A stretch of DNA of 64,000 nt from CAIWAH01 sp964602595 (GTDB taxonomy: Bacteria; Verrucomicrobiota; Verrucomicrobiia; Limisphaerales; UBA9464): positions 124,001 to 188,000 of the forward strand of contig CAZRRO010000002.1 of the NCBI GenBank assembly GCA_964602595.1, written 5' to 3'. The position numbers were made by a program, and so were the translations under genes. Shown one piece after another: positions 9,042 to 16,900 of this stretch; position 1 is the first letter of the stretch, and every line of letters begins with the position of its first letter. The notes under the pieces were generated by a model. That model was not told where the DNA came from. It searched no databases and saw nothing but the letters and a program-made list of their open reading frames with translations.

Positions 9042-9076
9042 GATCCGGAAGCCAGTCAGACCACCCGGAGGCCACG

Positions 9077-9130
9077 TCAGTCCCGCACGGGCGGGACGAC
9101 GCTTACTACGGGGAAATCTGCCGGAATCAT
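9077..9130 (-). CDS. Val-rich ilv leader peptide (17 aa)
   Basis: ATG to TGA encoding MIPADFPVVSVVPPVRD: five valines and one isoleucine in 17 residues, with two Val-Val pairs. It ends at the first leader hairpin, ahead of the terminator-like hairpin and ilvN. Valine is an end product of the pathway that ilvN serves. There is no good Shine-Dalgarno just upstream. It is too short to be judged by conservation here. Confidence 0.55.
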   Translation of the reverse strand: MIPADFPVVSVVPPVRD

Positions 9131-9139
9131 CGGGCGCGG

Positions 9140-9167
9140 ACGCTAAAGGAGCCTCCCGCTGGGTCAA
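9140..9167 (-). promoter_or_regulatory. Possible sigma-70-like promoter of the ilv leader
   Basis: On the minus strand TTGACC (9167-9162) and TAGCGT (9145-9140) are separated by 16 bp. The -35 is good and the -10 is weak. A start about 7 bp further on would fall just ahead of the leader peptide ATG at 9130. Weak evidence on its own. Confidence 0.25.
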
Positions 9168-9229
9168 CGGGTTTTTCCAGGCCACACTCCAAACCAGTGC
9201 GCTGCGCCCCGTGCGAAGCCCGGGTAAAC

Positions 9230-10342
9230 TTAGACCGCAGCGACGGCCACCGGAGTGGCGGGAGCCGGATTCAGGGTCAGCGTGGGCACACCCAAGGCTG
9301 GGGTGGCGGTCTTCTGGGCCGGGGGACGCTGCTCAACCACTCCATACCAGCCGAGGCCCCGGTAGGTTTCGTAGCCGGGGGTCAGGGCAAACCCCACCAC
9401 GGCGCCTTCGCCGTTGGCGTAGCTGCCAATGGCTTGGCCGGAGGTCCGCAGCGAGTAGGTGTCGCGCAGTATGCCGGCTCCGTCCGAGGCGGCGATCACC
9501 TTGAAGTCGCGATCCAGGATCAACGCCCGCGTGGTCTTTCGCTCCTCCGGGGACAGGCGGACGCCTTCGACGACCGTCCGCGACTGGGCTTGCCAATCGA
9601 AGAAGATCGCCAGCACGCCGACGGGCCGTCCGTGCGTCTCGCCGCCCTCGCGGATCGTGGCGGCATAGGTCGCGACCAGATTGCCGCCGAGTTCCGCGCG
9701 CGGGGTGATGTCGGCCACGGAGAATTGGGTCCCGTCGGTTGAATTCAGGGCCTGCCGGAACCAGGGCTCATCCGCCACCGATGAACCGACCGCCCGCGGA
9801 TACTCCGCCGGCCGGCCGCTGGCGCGCACCCGGCCGTCCAGGCCGATGACCCACAGGTCGAGGTAAACCGTGTAGGAGCCGAGAATGACCCCGAGCCGCC
9901 GCGAGCAGTGGCCCGCCACGCCTGGTTCGTCGGGCCGCGTGACGCAATCCACCACCGCCGAGTCGGTGGCCCACCAGCGGACGTCGCAGGAACGTTCGTA
10001 GAGGTTGCGGTCCACGATTTCGATCAGGTTCAACGCGAGGTCGGCGAGCCGGGTCCCGCGCAGTTGGGCGATCAGGGCGCCGCCGAGGCGGTTGAGTTCG
10101 TTGATCCGGGGTTCGAGCTGATCCTGCAGTTCCGAGACGACCTGCGTGATCTGGTGGGAAACGGCCTTCACTTCGCTGGCGACCACCGCGAAGCCGATCC
10201 CTGCGTCGCCCGCCCGCGCGGCCTCGATGGAGGCATTCATCGCGAGCAGGCGCGTGGTGGCGGTGGTCTGTTGGATCCGGCTGACCCGGTTGGCCACCAG
10301 CCGCGAAATCTCGTCGGCGAGGGCGATGATGCGTTCTGGCAT
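9230..10342 (-). CDS. Soluble MCP-hairpin-tip / Cache-like sensor protein
   Basis: 370 residues without membrane segments. Residues about 25-65 match the signalling tip of methyl-accepting chemotaxis proteins ('RLLAMNASIEAARAGDAGIGFAVVASEVK'). About 110-345 resemble a Cache-type ligand-binding domain ('TVYLDLWVIGLDGRVRASG', 'WFRQALN', 'YAATIREGG', 'GVLAIFFDW'). In ordinary receptors the sensor is N-terminal and the long coiled coil C-terminal; here the order is reversed and only the tip remains. An in-frame TAG about 36 bp upstream of the ATG rules out a longer N-terminus. The C-terminus is a Pro/Ala/Val-rich tail. It may be a cytosolic receptor or a partner of chemoreceptor arrays, but no che genes are nearby. 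Confidence 0.75.
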   Translation of the reverse strand: MPERIIALADEISRLVANRVSRIQQTTATTRLLAMNASIEAARAGDAGIGFAVVASEVKAVSHQITQVVSELQDQLEPRINELNRLGGALIAQLRGTRLADLALNLIEIVDRNLYERSCDVRWWATDSAVVDCVTRPDEPGVAGHCSRRLGVILGSYTVYLDLWVIGLDGRVRASGRPAEYPRAVGSSVADEPWFRQALNSTDGTQFSVADITPRAELGGNLVATYAATIREGGETHGRPVGVLAIFFDWQAQSRTVVEGVRLSPEERKTTRALILDRDFKVIAASDGAGILRDTYSLRTSGQAIGSYANGEGAVVGFALTPGYETYRGLGWYGVVEQRPPAQKTATPALGVPTLTLNPAPATPVAVAAV

Positions 10343-10501
10343 AAGCTTGGCTGAGTGGTTCGGAGCGAACTAGCGCCACATCGGCGGCTCGGTGCCGGAC
10401 CTGAATGAATCGTATTCATCCGCGGCCGGCCGTGCCGGATTTGGCGGGCGCGGGCCGGCTTTCCGACAAGACATCGGCGCGCGTTTGCCCAAGCTCGCCG
10501 G

Positions 10502-13030
10502 ATGATTCGCCAATGGTGTCGCCGACTACCGCTGCTCTGGGTGCTCCTGACGCTGGCGGGCCCCGACGTTGCGGCCCAGAAGGTCTTCCGCGAACGGATC
10601 GAGCCGCAGTGGTTCGCGGACAGCACCCGCTTCTGGTATCGCCGCGAACTGCGCGAGGGCGGCCGCGAGTTCATGGCGGTGGACGTCGCCAAGGGCGAGC
10701 GGGCCCCCGCCTTCGATCATGCCCGGGTTGCCGCGACGCTGGCGAAGCTCACCGGCAAGGAAATCGTCGCCGAGAAACTGCCCGTGGAGTCGCTGGAGTA
10801 TTCCGCCGACGGCAAGTCCGTGACCCTGCGGGGTCCGGGCCAAGCCTGGACGCTGGAAATCGCCACCCAAGTGGTCACCCCGGTGGCCGGGGCCGGGGCG
10901 GACGCGGCCAAGCTGCCGATCGACCGCGAGTTGCGGCCGTCGCGGCGCACGGGGCCGGAGACGGAAATCACCTTCGTCAACACGTTCGATTTCGACGTGG
11001 AGCTGTTCTGGCTGGATACCGAAGGCAACCGGCAGAGTTACGGTCTGCTGAAGCGCGGGCAGGAAAAAGCCCAGCATACCTTCGCCGGCCACGCCTGGTT
11101 GGTCGCGCGGCCCGGCGGCAGCACGCTCGCGGTGTTCGAGGCGACCGACGCGCCGGCTCGCGCCGTGATCGAGGATCGTGAGCCGACGCGCCGCCCGAAT
11201 CGCCGCCGGGAGAACCGGCCGGAAACGGCGCCGACCACGGTCCCCTCACCTGACGGCCAGTGGGAAGCATTCGTGCGCGATCACAACCTCTGGGTGCGCT
11301 CCACGGCTGCGCGCACCAATGAGTTCGCGCTCAGTTTCGACGGCAACCCGGGCCATCATTTCCGCCGGGACGCCTCCCGCGACCGGCTAGTGGGCATGGA
11401 CTACGAGAAGGCGGATTATCCCGAGACGTTGCCGGAGGTGTTCTGGTCGCCGGACTCACGGAAGCTGGTCGCCCTGCAGACGCGCGTGGTGCCGGAACGA
11501 CGCGTCTATCTCGTCGAGTCAGCGCCCAAGGATCAGCTCCAGCCCAAGCTCCAGTCGTATCCGTATCTGAAGCCAGGCGACGAAATTCCCGGCCAGACCC
11601 CGCGCCTGTTCGATGTGCCGGCGCGCCGGGAGCTGCGGATCGACGCGACGTTGTTCCCGAACCCGTGGGATCTCGGGTCGTTCCGCTGGGCCGCCGACTC
11701 GGCGCGCTTCACGTTCGTCTACAACCAGCGCGGCCACCAGGTGCTGCGGATCATCGGCGTGGACGCGGCGACTGACGCGGCAAAGGCGCTGGTGGACGAA
11801 CGCAGCAACACGTTCATCCACTACTCGGGCAAGTTCCTGTGCGAATGGCTGGGCGACGACGAGCTGCTCTGGATGAGCGAACGCGACGGCTGGAACCACC
11901 TGTGGCTCTACGACGCGAAGACCGGCGCGGTGAAGCAGCAGGTCACGCGGGGCGAATGGAACGTGCGCGACGTCATCCGGGTAGATCGCGAAAAGCGCGA
12001 AGTGTGGTTCCGCGCCGTGGGCGTGCGGCCGGAGCAGGACCCGTATCACGTCCACGTCGCCCGCGTGAAACTCGATGGAACCGGACTGACCTTGCTGACC
12101 GCCGGCGACGGCACGCATTCCGTCCAATGGGCGCCGGACAACCGCCATTTCGTGGACACCTTCTCCCGAGTGGACCGGCCGCCCGTCCACGAACTGCGGC
12201 GGAGCGAAGACGGTTCGCTGGTCTGCCTGCTCGACGAGGCGGACGCCAGCGAGGTGCTGGCGAGCCGCGGCCGCTTTCCGGAACGCTTCACCGCCACGGG
12301 CCGCGACGGCGTCACCGACATCTGGGGCCTGATCCATCGGCCGAAGAACTTCGACGCGGCGAAGAAGTATCCCGTCATCGAGAACATCTACGCCGGCCCG
12401 CACGACCATCATGTGCCCAAGGCCTTCCGGGCGAGCTACCGGCACCAGCAGGAACTCGCCGACCGCGGTTTCATCGTGGTGCAGATTGACGGCATGGGCA
12501 CCGCCTGGCGCTCGAAGAAGTTCCACGACGTGGCGTTCAATAACCTGCGCGACGCCGGGTTCCCCGACCGCATCGCGTGGCTGAAGGCCGCCGCGGCCAA
12601 GTTCCCCGAGCTCGACCTCGCCCGGGTCGGCATCTACGGCGGTAGCGCGGGCGGCCAGAATTCGTCTGCCGCCCTGCTCTGGCATGGCGACTTCTACCGC
12701 GCCGCCGTCAGCGATTGCGGCTGCCACGACAACCGCATGGACAAGATCTGGTGGAACGAACAATGGCTCGGCTGGCCGGTCGGGCCCCAATACGCCGAGA
12801 ACTCGAACACCGTGAACGCCGCGCGGCTCCAGGGCGCCCTGCTGCTCGTGGTCGGGGAACTCGACAAGAATGTGGACCCAGCCAGCACGCTCCAGTTTGC
12901 CTCCGCGCTGACCAAGGCGGGCAAGGACTACGAACTGATGATCGTCCCCGGCGCCGGCCACGGCGCGTGCGAGACCCCGTGGGCTAGCCGCCGCCGACTG
13001 GAGTTTTTCGTGAAGCATCTCCGGCCGTAA
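10502..13030 (+). CDS. S9 family peptidase (dipeptidyl peptidase IV-like)
   Basis: 842 residues with an N-terminal signal peptide (about 1-25, 'LPLLWVLLTLAGPDVAAQ'), so exported. A beta-propeller region resembling the DPP-IV N-terminal domain spans about 200-580. A C-terminal alpha/beta hydrolase domain has nucleophile Ser about 716 in GGSAGG, the acid in 'VGELDKNVDP' (about 790) and the base His about 819 in 'GAGHG'. It is expected to remove dipeptides or cleave short peptides, often after proline, in the periplasm. A stretch 'FVNTFDFDVELFWLDTEGNRQSYGLLKRGQ' (about 160-190) resembles the von Hippel-Lindau beta-domain insertion seen in some environmental S9 proteins. It is convergent with the pseudopilin gene at 13046. 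Confidence 0.92.
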   Translation: MIRQWCRRLPLLWVLLTLAGPDVAAQKVFRERIEPQWFADSTRFWYRRELREGGREFMAVDVAKGERAPAFDHARVAATLAKLTGKEIVAEKLPVESLEYSADGKSVTLRGPGQAWTLEIATQVVTPVAGAGADAAKLPIDRELRPSRRTGPETEITFVNTFDFDVELFWLDTEGNRQSYGLLKRGQEKAQHTFAGHAWLVARPGGSTLAVFEATDAPARAVIEDREPTRRPNRRRENRPETAPTTVPSPDGQWEAFVRDHNLWVRSTAARTNEFALSFDGNPGHHFRRDASRDRLVGMDYEKADYPETLPEVFWSPDSRKLVALQTRVVPERRVYLVESAPKDQLQPKLQSYPYLKPGDEIPGQTPRLFDVPARRELRIDATLFPNPWDLGSFRWAADSARFTFVYNQRGHQVLRIIGVDAATDAAKALVDERSNTFIHYSGKFLCEWLGDDELLWMSERDGWNHLWLYDAKTGAVKQQVTRGEWNVRDVIRVDREKREVWFRAVGVRPEQDPYHVHVARVKLDGTGLTLLTAGDGTHSVQWAPDNRHFVDTFSRVDRPPVHELRRSEDGSLVCLLDEADASEVLASRGRFPERFTATGRDGVTDIWGLIHRPKNFDAAKKYPVIENIYAGPHDHHVPKAFRASYRHQQELADRGFIVVQIDGMGTAWRSKKFHDVAFNNLRDAGFPDRIAWLKAAAAKFPELDLARVGIYGGSAGGQNSSAALLWHGDFYRAAVSDCGCHDNRMDKIWWNEQWLGWPVGPQYAENSNTVNAARLQGALLLVVGELDKNVDPASTLQFASALTKAGKDYELMIVPGAGHGACETPWASRRRLEFFVKHLRP

Positions 13031-13045
13031 CCGGGGCGGAACGAA

Positions 13046-13825
13046 CTACGGGCTGACCCGGGCCGAGGCGCGTTCCTGGATCCACGGCACGTCCCGCGGC
13101 GCCTTGCGGGTGCCGGCGGTGCCCTTCCGCAGGGTGTCCGGATCCAGCCAGCGGTGGATCTCCGAATGGCCGTCGGCAAAACTCAGGCCGCCGGCGCCGT
13201 TGTGATAGATCGCCGGCAGGTTGCCCCAGACGTTGTCCGGCTCCATGGCCACGAGGATGTAACCGTCGTCCACGCTTTCCTCCCGTTCGTCGATGAAGAC
13301 GAACATCTGGCTCGGCGCGGGGATGTCCGTGAGCTTTCGGAAAGTGCGCCAGGTCTTCGCCATCAGGTCCGTGTGCCAGCTCTGCCCGTTCATGAAGCCG
13401 TTCATCGAGACGCTCCGGGTCCGCGGATACGTCCGGGCGCCCAGCTTCACCGTGCTGCGGTCGGCGGGGCAGCGGTAGATGCCGGCGGACTGGTTGTAGG
13501 GCCAGAGCAGCCCGTTGGGTGGCTTGAGCAGGTTGACGTTCGTGGCGTCGGGCGTGTTGCCCATGATCCAGCCGGCCACCCAGCCCTTCTGGTCGCCGGT
13601 GCCGTTGAGCACGAGGCGTTGCAGGTTGTCCTCGGCATACATCAGCCACGCCAGTTGAAGCTGCTTGGTGTGGTTGAGGCACTGGACGCCTTGGGCCTTC
13701 GTCTTCGCCTTGCCGAGCGCCGGCAGCAGCATCCCGGCGAGGATCGCGATGATGGCGATGACGACGAGCAACTCGATCAGCGTGAAGGCCGACCGGGTCG
13801 GGGCGCAGTTAGGGCGGGAGTTCAT
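13046..13825 (-). CDS. Pseudopilin-like protein with prepilin N-terminus
   Basis: 259 residues. The N-terminus has the type IV pilin / type II secretion cleavage and helix motif 'AFTLIELLVVIAIIAILAGMLLPALGKAK', with cleavage expected before Phe14. The globular part has 'CLNHTKQLQLAWLMYAEDN', 'YRCPADRSTV' and a C-terminal 'LSFADGHSEIHRWLD', the H-x-DGH-type tail of the DUF1559-like pseudopilins common in Verrucomicrobiota and Planctomycetota. ATG at 13825 is chosen because the motif begins 13 residues later. Function is unknown: such genes occur in tens of copies without secretion genes. Two relatives are in this window (14727 and 17719). Confidence 0.9.
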   Translation of the reverse strand: MNSRPNCAPTRSAFTLIELLVVIAIIAILAGMLLPALGKAKTKAQGVQCLNHTKQLQLAWLMYAEDNLQRLVLNGTGDQKGWVAGWIMGNTPDATNVNLLKPPNGLLWPYNQSAGIYRCPADRSTVKLGARTYPRTRSVSMNGFMNGQSWHTDLMAKTWRTFRKLTDIPAPSQMFVFIDEREESVDDGYILVAMEPDNVWGNLPAIYHNGAGGLSFADGHSEIHRWLDPDTLRKGTAGTRKAPRDVPWIQERASARVSP

Positions 13826-13896
13826 GGGCGGGAGTGTTTTGGCGAGCCTGTCCACAGCAAAGCCCGCCCCGGGCCGCGCGACAAGCCGCATCGCCG

Positions 13897-14613
13897 TCAG
13901 CGGGCGAGCATTTCCGCCAGCACCGGCTCCATCGCCTCGGCCCAGAGGGAATAGCCTTTTTCCGAAAGGTGCAGGAAGTCCGGCATGATCTCCCGCGCGA
14001 GGGTGCCGTCGGGGCTCAGGAATTTCCCGCCCAGGTCGAGGAACCGCACCGTCCGTCCGTCGGCCAACGGCGCGAGGCGGGCGTTGATGTCGGTGATGCT
14101 GCGCCGGTGTTTCGTGTCCGGCTGGGCGTCGCGCGGGAAGAGGCCCAGCAGCAGCACCCGCGCCTGCGGCTGACGGTAATGCAGGCTCCGCAGGATCGCC
14201 TCGACGCCCTTGGCCACGTCTTCGGGCGAGTCGTTGTGCAGGCCGAGGTTGTTGGTGCCGATCATCAGCACCACCACCTGGGGCGTGAGGCCGACCAACG
14301 CGCCGTTCTCGATCCGCCAGAGCACATTCTGGGTCGTGTCGCCGCCGATCCCGAAGTTCGCCGCGTTCCGCGGCGCGTAGAACCGCTGCCAGACGGCGTT
14401 GTCGCCCCAGCCTTCCGTGATCGAGTCGCCTAGGAACAGCACGTCCACCCGGCCGGCCAGGGCGCGCCGCAGCATGGCGTCATGCCGGGCGTTCCACGCG
14501 GACAGCGACATCCACGGATATGCCCGGGCGCGGGGTTTTGGGTCCCACGCGCGCTCCGGTGACTGGGCGAGCGCGGCGACGGCAAACAGCAGGCAGGCAA
14601 GGACGGTCTTCAT
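13897..14613 (-). CDS. SGNH/GDSL-family esterase, exported
   Basis: 238 residues with a signal peptide ('MKTVLACLLFAVAALAQ'). All four SGNH blocks are visible: GDSITEGWG (Ser64 nucleophile), 'IGGDTTQN' (Gly block II), 'IGTNN' (Asn block III) and 'DFLHLSEKGY' (Asp212/His215). It resembles the platelet-activating-factor acetylhydrolase-like members that deacetylate sugars or polysaccharides. ATG at 14613 is preferred because the signal peptide follows it; the frame extends 123 bp further without a signal. It is divergent from the pseudopilin at 14727, and 71 bp separate it from the pseudopilin at 13046-13825. Confidence 0.9.
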   Translation of the reverse strand: MKTVLACLLFAVAALAQSPERAWDPKPRARAYPWMSLSAWNARHDAMLRRALAGRVDVLFLGDSITEGWGDNAVWQRFYAPRNAANFGIGGDTTQNVLWRIENGALVGLTPQVVVLMIGTNNLGLHNDSPEDVAKGVEAILRSLHYRQPQARVLLLGLFPRDAQPDTKHRRSITDINARLAPLADGRTVRFLDLGGKFLSPDGTLAREIMPDFLHLSEKGYSLWAEAMEPVLAEMLAR

Positions 14614-14726
14614 GACGGCGGGCCGCAAGCGAACCGCAAAGCCCGCGCCGGGCAAAGCCGAAGAATTCCCGCTCCGCCGCCGCACTCCCGGCTGGCGTTT
14701 CCCGCGGGCCTGCCTACAAGCAGCGC

Positions 14727-15473
14727 ATGACGCCAACGACCGCCCGGCTCCGGCCCCACGGATTCACCCTGATCGAACTGCTCGTCGTCATCGCCATCAT
14801 CGCGATCCTCGCCGGGATGCTGTTGCCCGCGCTGTCCCGCGCGAAGTCCAAGGCGCAGTCCATCAAGTGCATCAGCAACGAGAAGCAGATCGGCCTCGCC
14901 TTCAAGCTCTACGCCGATGACAACCGCGACTTCATGCCCGTCCACTCCGGCTGGGGCGACCTCGGCGGCAAGTTCTGGACGAACGCCAACGTCAGCGGCA
15001 ACGCGGGCGACTACGGCGGGCGCACCGCGGAGACCAATCGCCCGCTGAACCGCTACGCCGGGGCGGTCCAACTGTTCCAGTGCCCGGCCGACGCCGGCGA
15101 TTCGCTCAACACCCAGGTGAAGACCTGCTTCACCGGCTGGGGCAACAGCTACCTCGTCGAGTGGGCCGTGGACGCCTTCCGCGTGCGGCGGGTCACCGGC
15201 GATTCCCGCGCCTCCGCCCAGGGCACCGCCCAGTCCAAGTCCATCAAGGAAGCCGAGATCGCGCTCAGCCCGGCGAACAAGATCCTCCTCGGCGACTGGC
15301 CATGGCACGCCAACCGCGACACCCGGGCGAAGCAGACCGTGTGGCACAACTACAAGGGCAAGCGCTACGAGAACATGCTCTTCGGCGACGGCCACGTGGA
15401 GAACTTCAAGTTCCCGCCCCAGATGGACCAATGGGTCGGCGTCGTGCCCGACATGGGTTTCACCTGGTGGTGA
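14727..15473 (+). CDS. Pseudopilin-like protein with prepilin N-terminus
   Basis: 248 residues beginning 'MTPTTARLRPHGFTLIELLVVIAIIAIL', with prepilin-peptidase cleavage expected after Gly12. The body contains 'ISNEKQIGLAFKLYADDNRDF', 'FQCPADAGDS', 'LSPANKILLGDW' and 'ENMLFGDGHVENF', the FGDGHV-type tail of the DUF1559-like group. It is divergent from the SGNH hydrolase gene. The DNA encoding the N-terminal helix is almost identical to that in the other two pseudopilin genes here, including synonymous positions. Confidence 0.92.
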   Translation: MTPTTARLRPHGFTLIELLVVIAIIAILAGMLLPALSRAKSKAQSIKCISNEKQIGLAFKLYADDNRDFMPVHSGWGDLGGKFWTNANVSGNAGDYGGRTAETNRPLNRYAGAVQLFQCPADAGDSLNTQVKTCFTGWGNSYLVEWAVDAFRVRRVTGDSRASAQGTAQSKSIKEAEIALSPANKILLGDWPWHANRDTRAKQTVWHNYKGKRYENMLFGDGHVENFKFPPQMDQWVGVVPDMGFTWW

Positions 15474-15893
15474 GGCGCGCGTGGATCCGAGGACGGAGTA
15501 GCCGAACTCGGGCAGCTCCGCGCCCGACGACACCGCCGAGACCAAGGCCAAGCCCGCGGCTTGAGCTTTCCCACCTGGACCTGGACGAGGACCGCTTTCC
15601 GAGAACCCCCTTGGACCGCAGGGTGGTGCCCAGGGGTTGGCGCCCTCGATTGGCTGGGGCGTCCCCTTCTGCCTTCCTGCCGTCAGGTAAGACATACTGT
15701 GCTCACTCGCCGCTGCCCGAAGTGGAGTTGGTGGCCGGGATTCCTGACACGCTCAGGGAAGGCCGGCCCTGCGGCTAGGGAGCGGGCAACGGAGCCGGAC
15801 CGGTAAAGGACCAAGAGAACCACTAGGAGGATGGGCCCCGGCCGCCAAGGCGCCCGGCAGCGGGCACTCACGCACCTCGCGGCGGACTGACAC
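15474..15893. other. 420-bp stretch without a supported gene
   Basis: Short frames exist in all directions (for example 15561-15806 on plus), but none has a family motif, signal peptide or protein-like composition. The base composition remains high GC. It lies just beyond the end motif of the adjacent small-gene pocket and may hold decayed mobile DNA. Confidence 0.5.
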
Positions 15894-15925
15894 CCCTCCT
15901 AGGCGCTGCAGCGCTCTGACTAGGC
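15894..15925 (-). repeat. End motif shared with the 23.6 kb cassette pocket
   Basis: On the minus strand the sequence GCCTAGTCAGAGCGCTG followed by CAGCGCCTAGGAGGGG overlaps the stop of the small gene at 15920. It matches the sequence at 23574-23604 on plus in about 27 of 31 positions, including AGCGCTG, AGCGCCTA and GAGGG. It contains the palindrome AGCGCTGCAGCGC. Confidence 0.6.
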
Positions 15926-16246
15926 TACCTGTCTTTTTTGGAACACATACCTGTTCTCGTCATCGAAAAACGTCTCCAGCGCCATTAACTCTACGCCAAT
16001 CTTGTCGTCGGCGTCGCACTGCGGTAGCGCCCACCGGACAAACGTCCCTGCCTGCATATCGCCAACCTCAACATCCTCATAATGCAAAAGGCATGTGGCA
16101 ACCTCACGGACGAAACCATGCACAGAGGCGACGCCGTGCTCGACTCCCCACCGGCTACGCAACTCGCGAACGAGATGAGCCGCAGCAACCGGCCGTGAAC
16201 TCAATCGGTGATAAACCGCATCTGCCATGTCGCTCTGCTGAGACAT
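15920..16246 (-). CDS. Small protein of unknown function (cassette-type)
   Basis: 108 residues, beginning 'MSQQSDMADAVYHRLSSRP', moderately acidic, with no signal peptide and no membrane segment. 'HLVRELRSRWGVEHGVASVHGFVREV' suggests a helical N-terminal half and 'FDDENRYVFQKRQVA' a terminal strand. No family was recognised. It is the second of two AT-richer minus-strand small genes between attC-like repeats, in a layout resembling integron gene cassettes. Its stop codon overlaps the end motif at 15894-15925. Confidence 0.6.
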   Translation of the reverse strand: MSQQSDMADAVYHRLSSRPVAAAHLVRELRSRWGVEHGVASVHGFVREVATCLLHYEDVEVGDMQAGTFVRWALPQCDADDKIGVELMALETFFDDENRYVFQKRQVA

Positions 16247-16341
16247 ACGAAGTGGCCAAGCGATCCAAGCTCAGCGAGCCGGCCCACGAGGGCGCTCGAT
16301 TGCAACAGTGATGTGATGGTCGGGTTCGCCGCAGTGCATGT
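16247..16341 (-). repeat. Possible degenerate attC between two small genes
   Basis: On the minus strand GCCTAAAC overlaps the stop of the preceding gene. The stretch includes a hairpin GAGC-GCCC-TCGT-GGGC-CG-GCTC. There is no clear GTTRRRY box at the right end, so this is only a weak attC candidate. Confidence 0.3.
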
Positions 16342-16752
16342 TTAGGCGACGTCAAGGTTTACAAGGCGGAACCTTAAAAACTCCGTCTTTGTTCGTTTGC
16401 CCTTCGGCCACTCAAGTCGCCAAAGCACGAGCTCATCGAGCTCGATGGAAGCCTCCATCTCAAAGGGACACGCCATCGCACTCAATACCTGAATCCAGCG
16501 TCCGCCCTTCTCCACGAATACGACCGGCTCGCTGGTCGGGACGCCCGAAGTGTAGCAACGAAAATACACGACCAGCTTCCGCTCCTTGTAAGTCAACGCC
16601 TGCTTAATTGCTCCGCCAAATGTGGAGTTAGCCCACTTATCCATGGCCGCTGCGCTCTCGAAAGCGTGAGGCGCAAACGGATTGGCGTTCGTGGTCGTGT
16701 CGGCGGCACGAGCCGCGCACCAAAAAAGAAGTGTGAGGATGAGAATACGCAT
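16342..16752 (-). CDS. Small exported protein of unknown function (cassette-type)
   Basis: 136 residues with a clear signal peptide ('MRILILTLLFWCAARA'). The mature part includes 'KWANSTFGGAIKQALTYKERKLVVYFRCYTSG' and 'WIQVLSAMACPFEMEASIELDELVLWRLEWP', which looks like a small beta-rich domain. No family was recognised. ATG at 16752 is chosen because the signal peptide starts there. GTTAGGC lies 12 bp upstream on the same strand, and the stop TAA is embedded in GCCTAAAC, as in integron gene cassettes. The gene is visibly AT-richer than the pseudopilin upstream. Confidence 0.65.
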   Translation of the reverse strand: MRILILTLLFWCAARAADTTTNANPFAPHAFESAAAMDKWANSTFGGAIKQALTYKERKLVVYFRCYTSGVPTSEPVVFVEKGGRWIQVLSAMACPFEMEASIELDELVLWRLEWPKGKRTKTEFLRFRLVNLDVA

Positions 16753-16764
16753 ACGTGTGTAGCC

Positions 16765-16853
16765 GCCTAACATCGCTATTGAGCCGCAATTTTGCGGCTC
16801 CCTTGGTCACTTCGAAACCCTGATCACCTCGGCACTTCAAGTCGAGGTTCAGC
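16765..16853 (-). repeat. Integron attC-like imperfect palindrome
   Basis: 89 bp. GTTAGGC (minus strand, 16771-16765) is next to the small exported gene. The opposite end (16847-16853) is GCTGAAC on minus, a degenerate box. Paired blocks on the plus strand: AAC 16769-16771 / GTT 16847-16849, TCG 16773-16775 / CGA 16843-16845, TTGA 16779-16782 / TCAA 16837-16840, GCCG 16783-16786 / CGGC 16830-16833. Within it is a second hairpin GAGCCGCAA/TTTGCGGCTC. Confidence 0.5.
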
Positions 16854-16900
16854 ATGGCTCGGTTTCGGGTTTGCCGTCGCTGGTTTCGCCCCCTCCCGGC

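Larger units (their letters stand above)
9010..9130 (-). promoter_or_regulatory. Candidate transcription attenuator of the ilv unit
   Basis: Read on the minus strand, the region contains a 17-codon ORF rich in Val, then a 7-bp hairpin (9080-9086 with 9091-9097) overlapping its last codons, then the terminator hairpin at 9020-9041. The right arm of the first hairpin (UGCGGG, within 9080-9087) can also pair with CCCGCG of the terminator's left arm, with one G-U pair, offering an antiterminator. This is the arrangement of ribosome-stalling attenuation known for branched-chain amino acid operons: stalling at Val codons would favour read-through into ilvN. Seen: ORF, hairpins and T-run. Inferred: the regulatory mechanism. 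Confidence 0.6.

Noticed and set aside
8925..9185. In-frame upstream extension of ilvN
   Set aside because: It covers the leader hairpins, is Arg/Pro-rich and does not match the IlvN N-terminus, which begins exactly at the ACT domain from 8924.
15561..15806. 81-codon plus-strand frame in the gap after the second pseudopilin
   Set aside because: Trp/Arg/Pro-rich with no motif or start signal; not distinguishable from chance.
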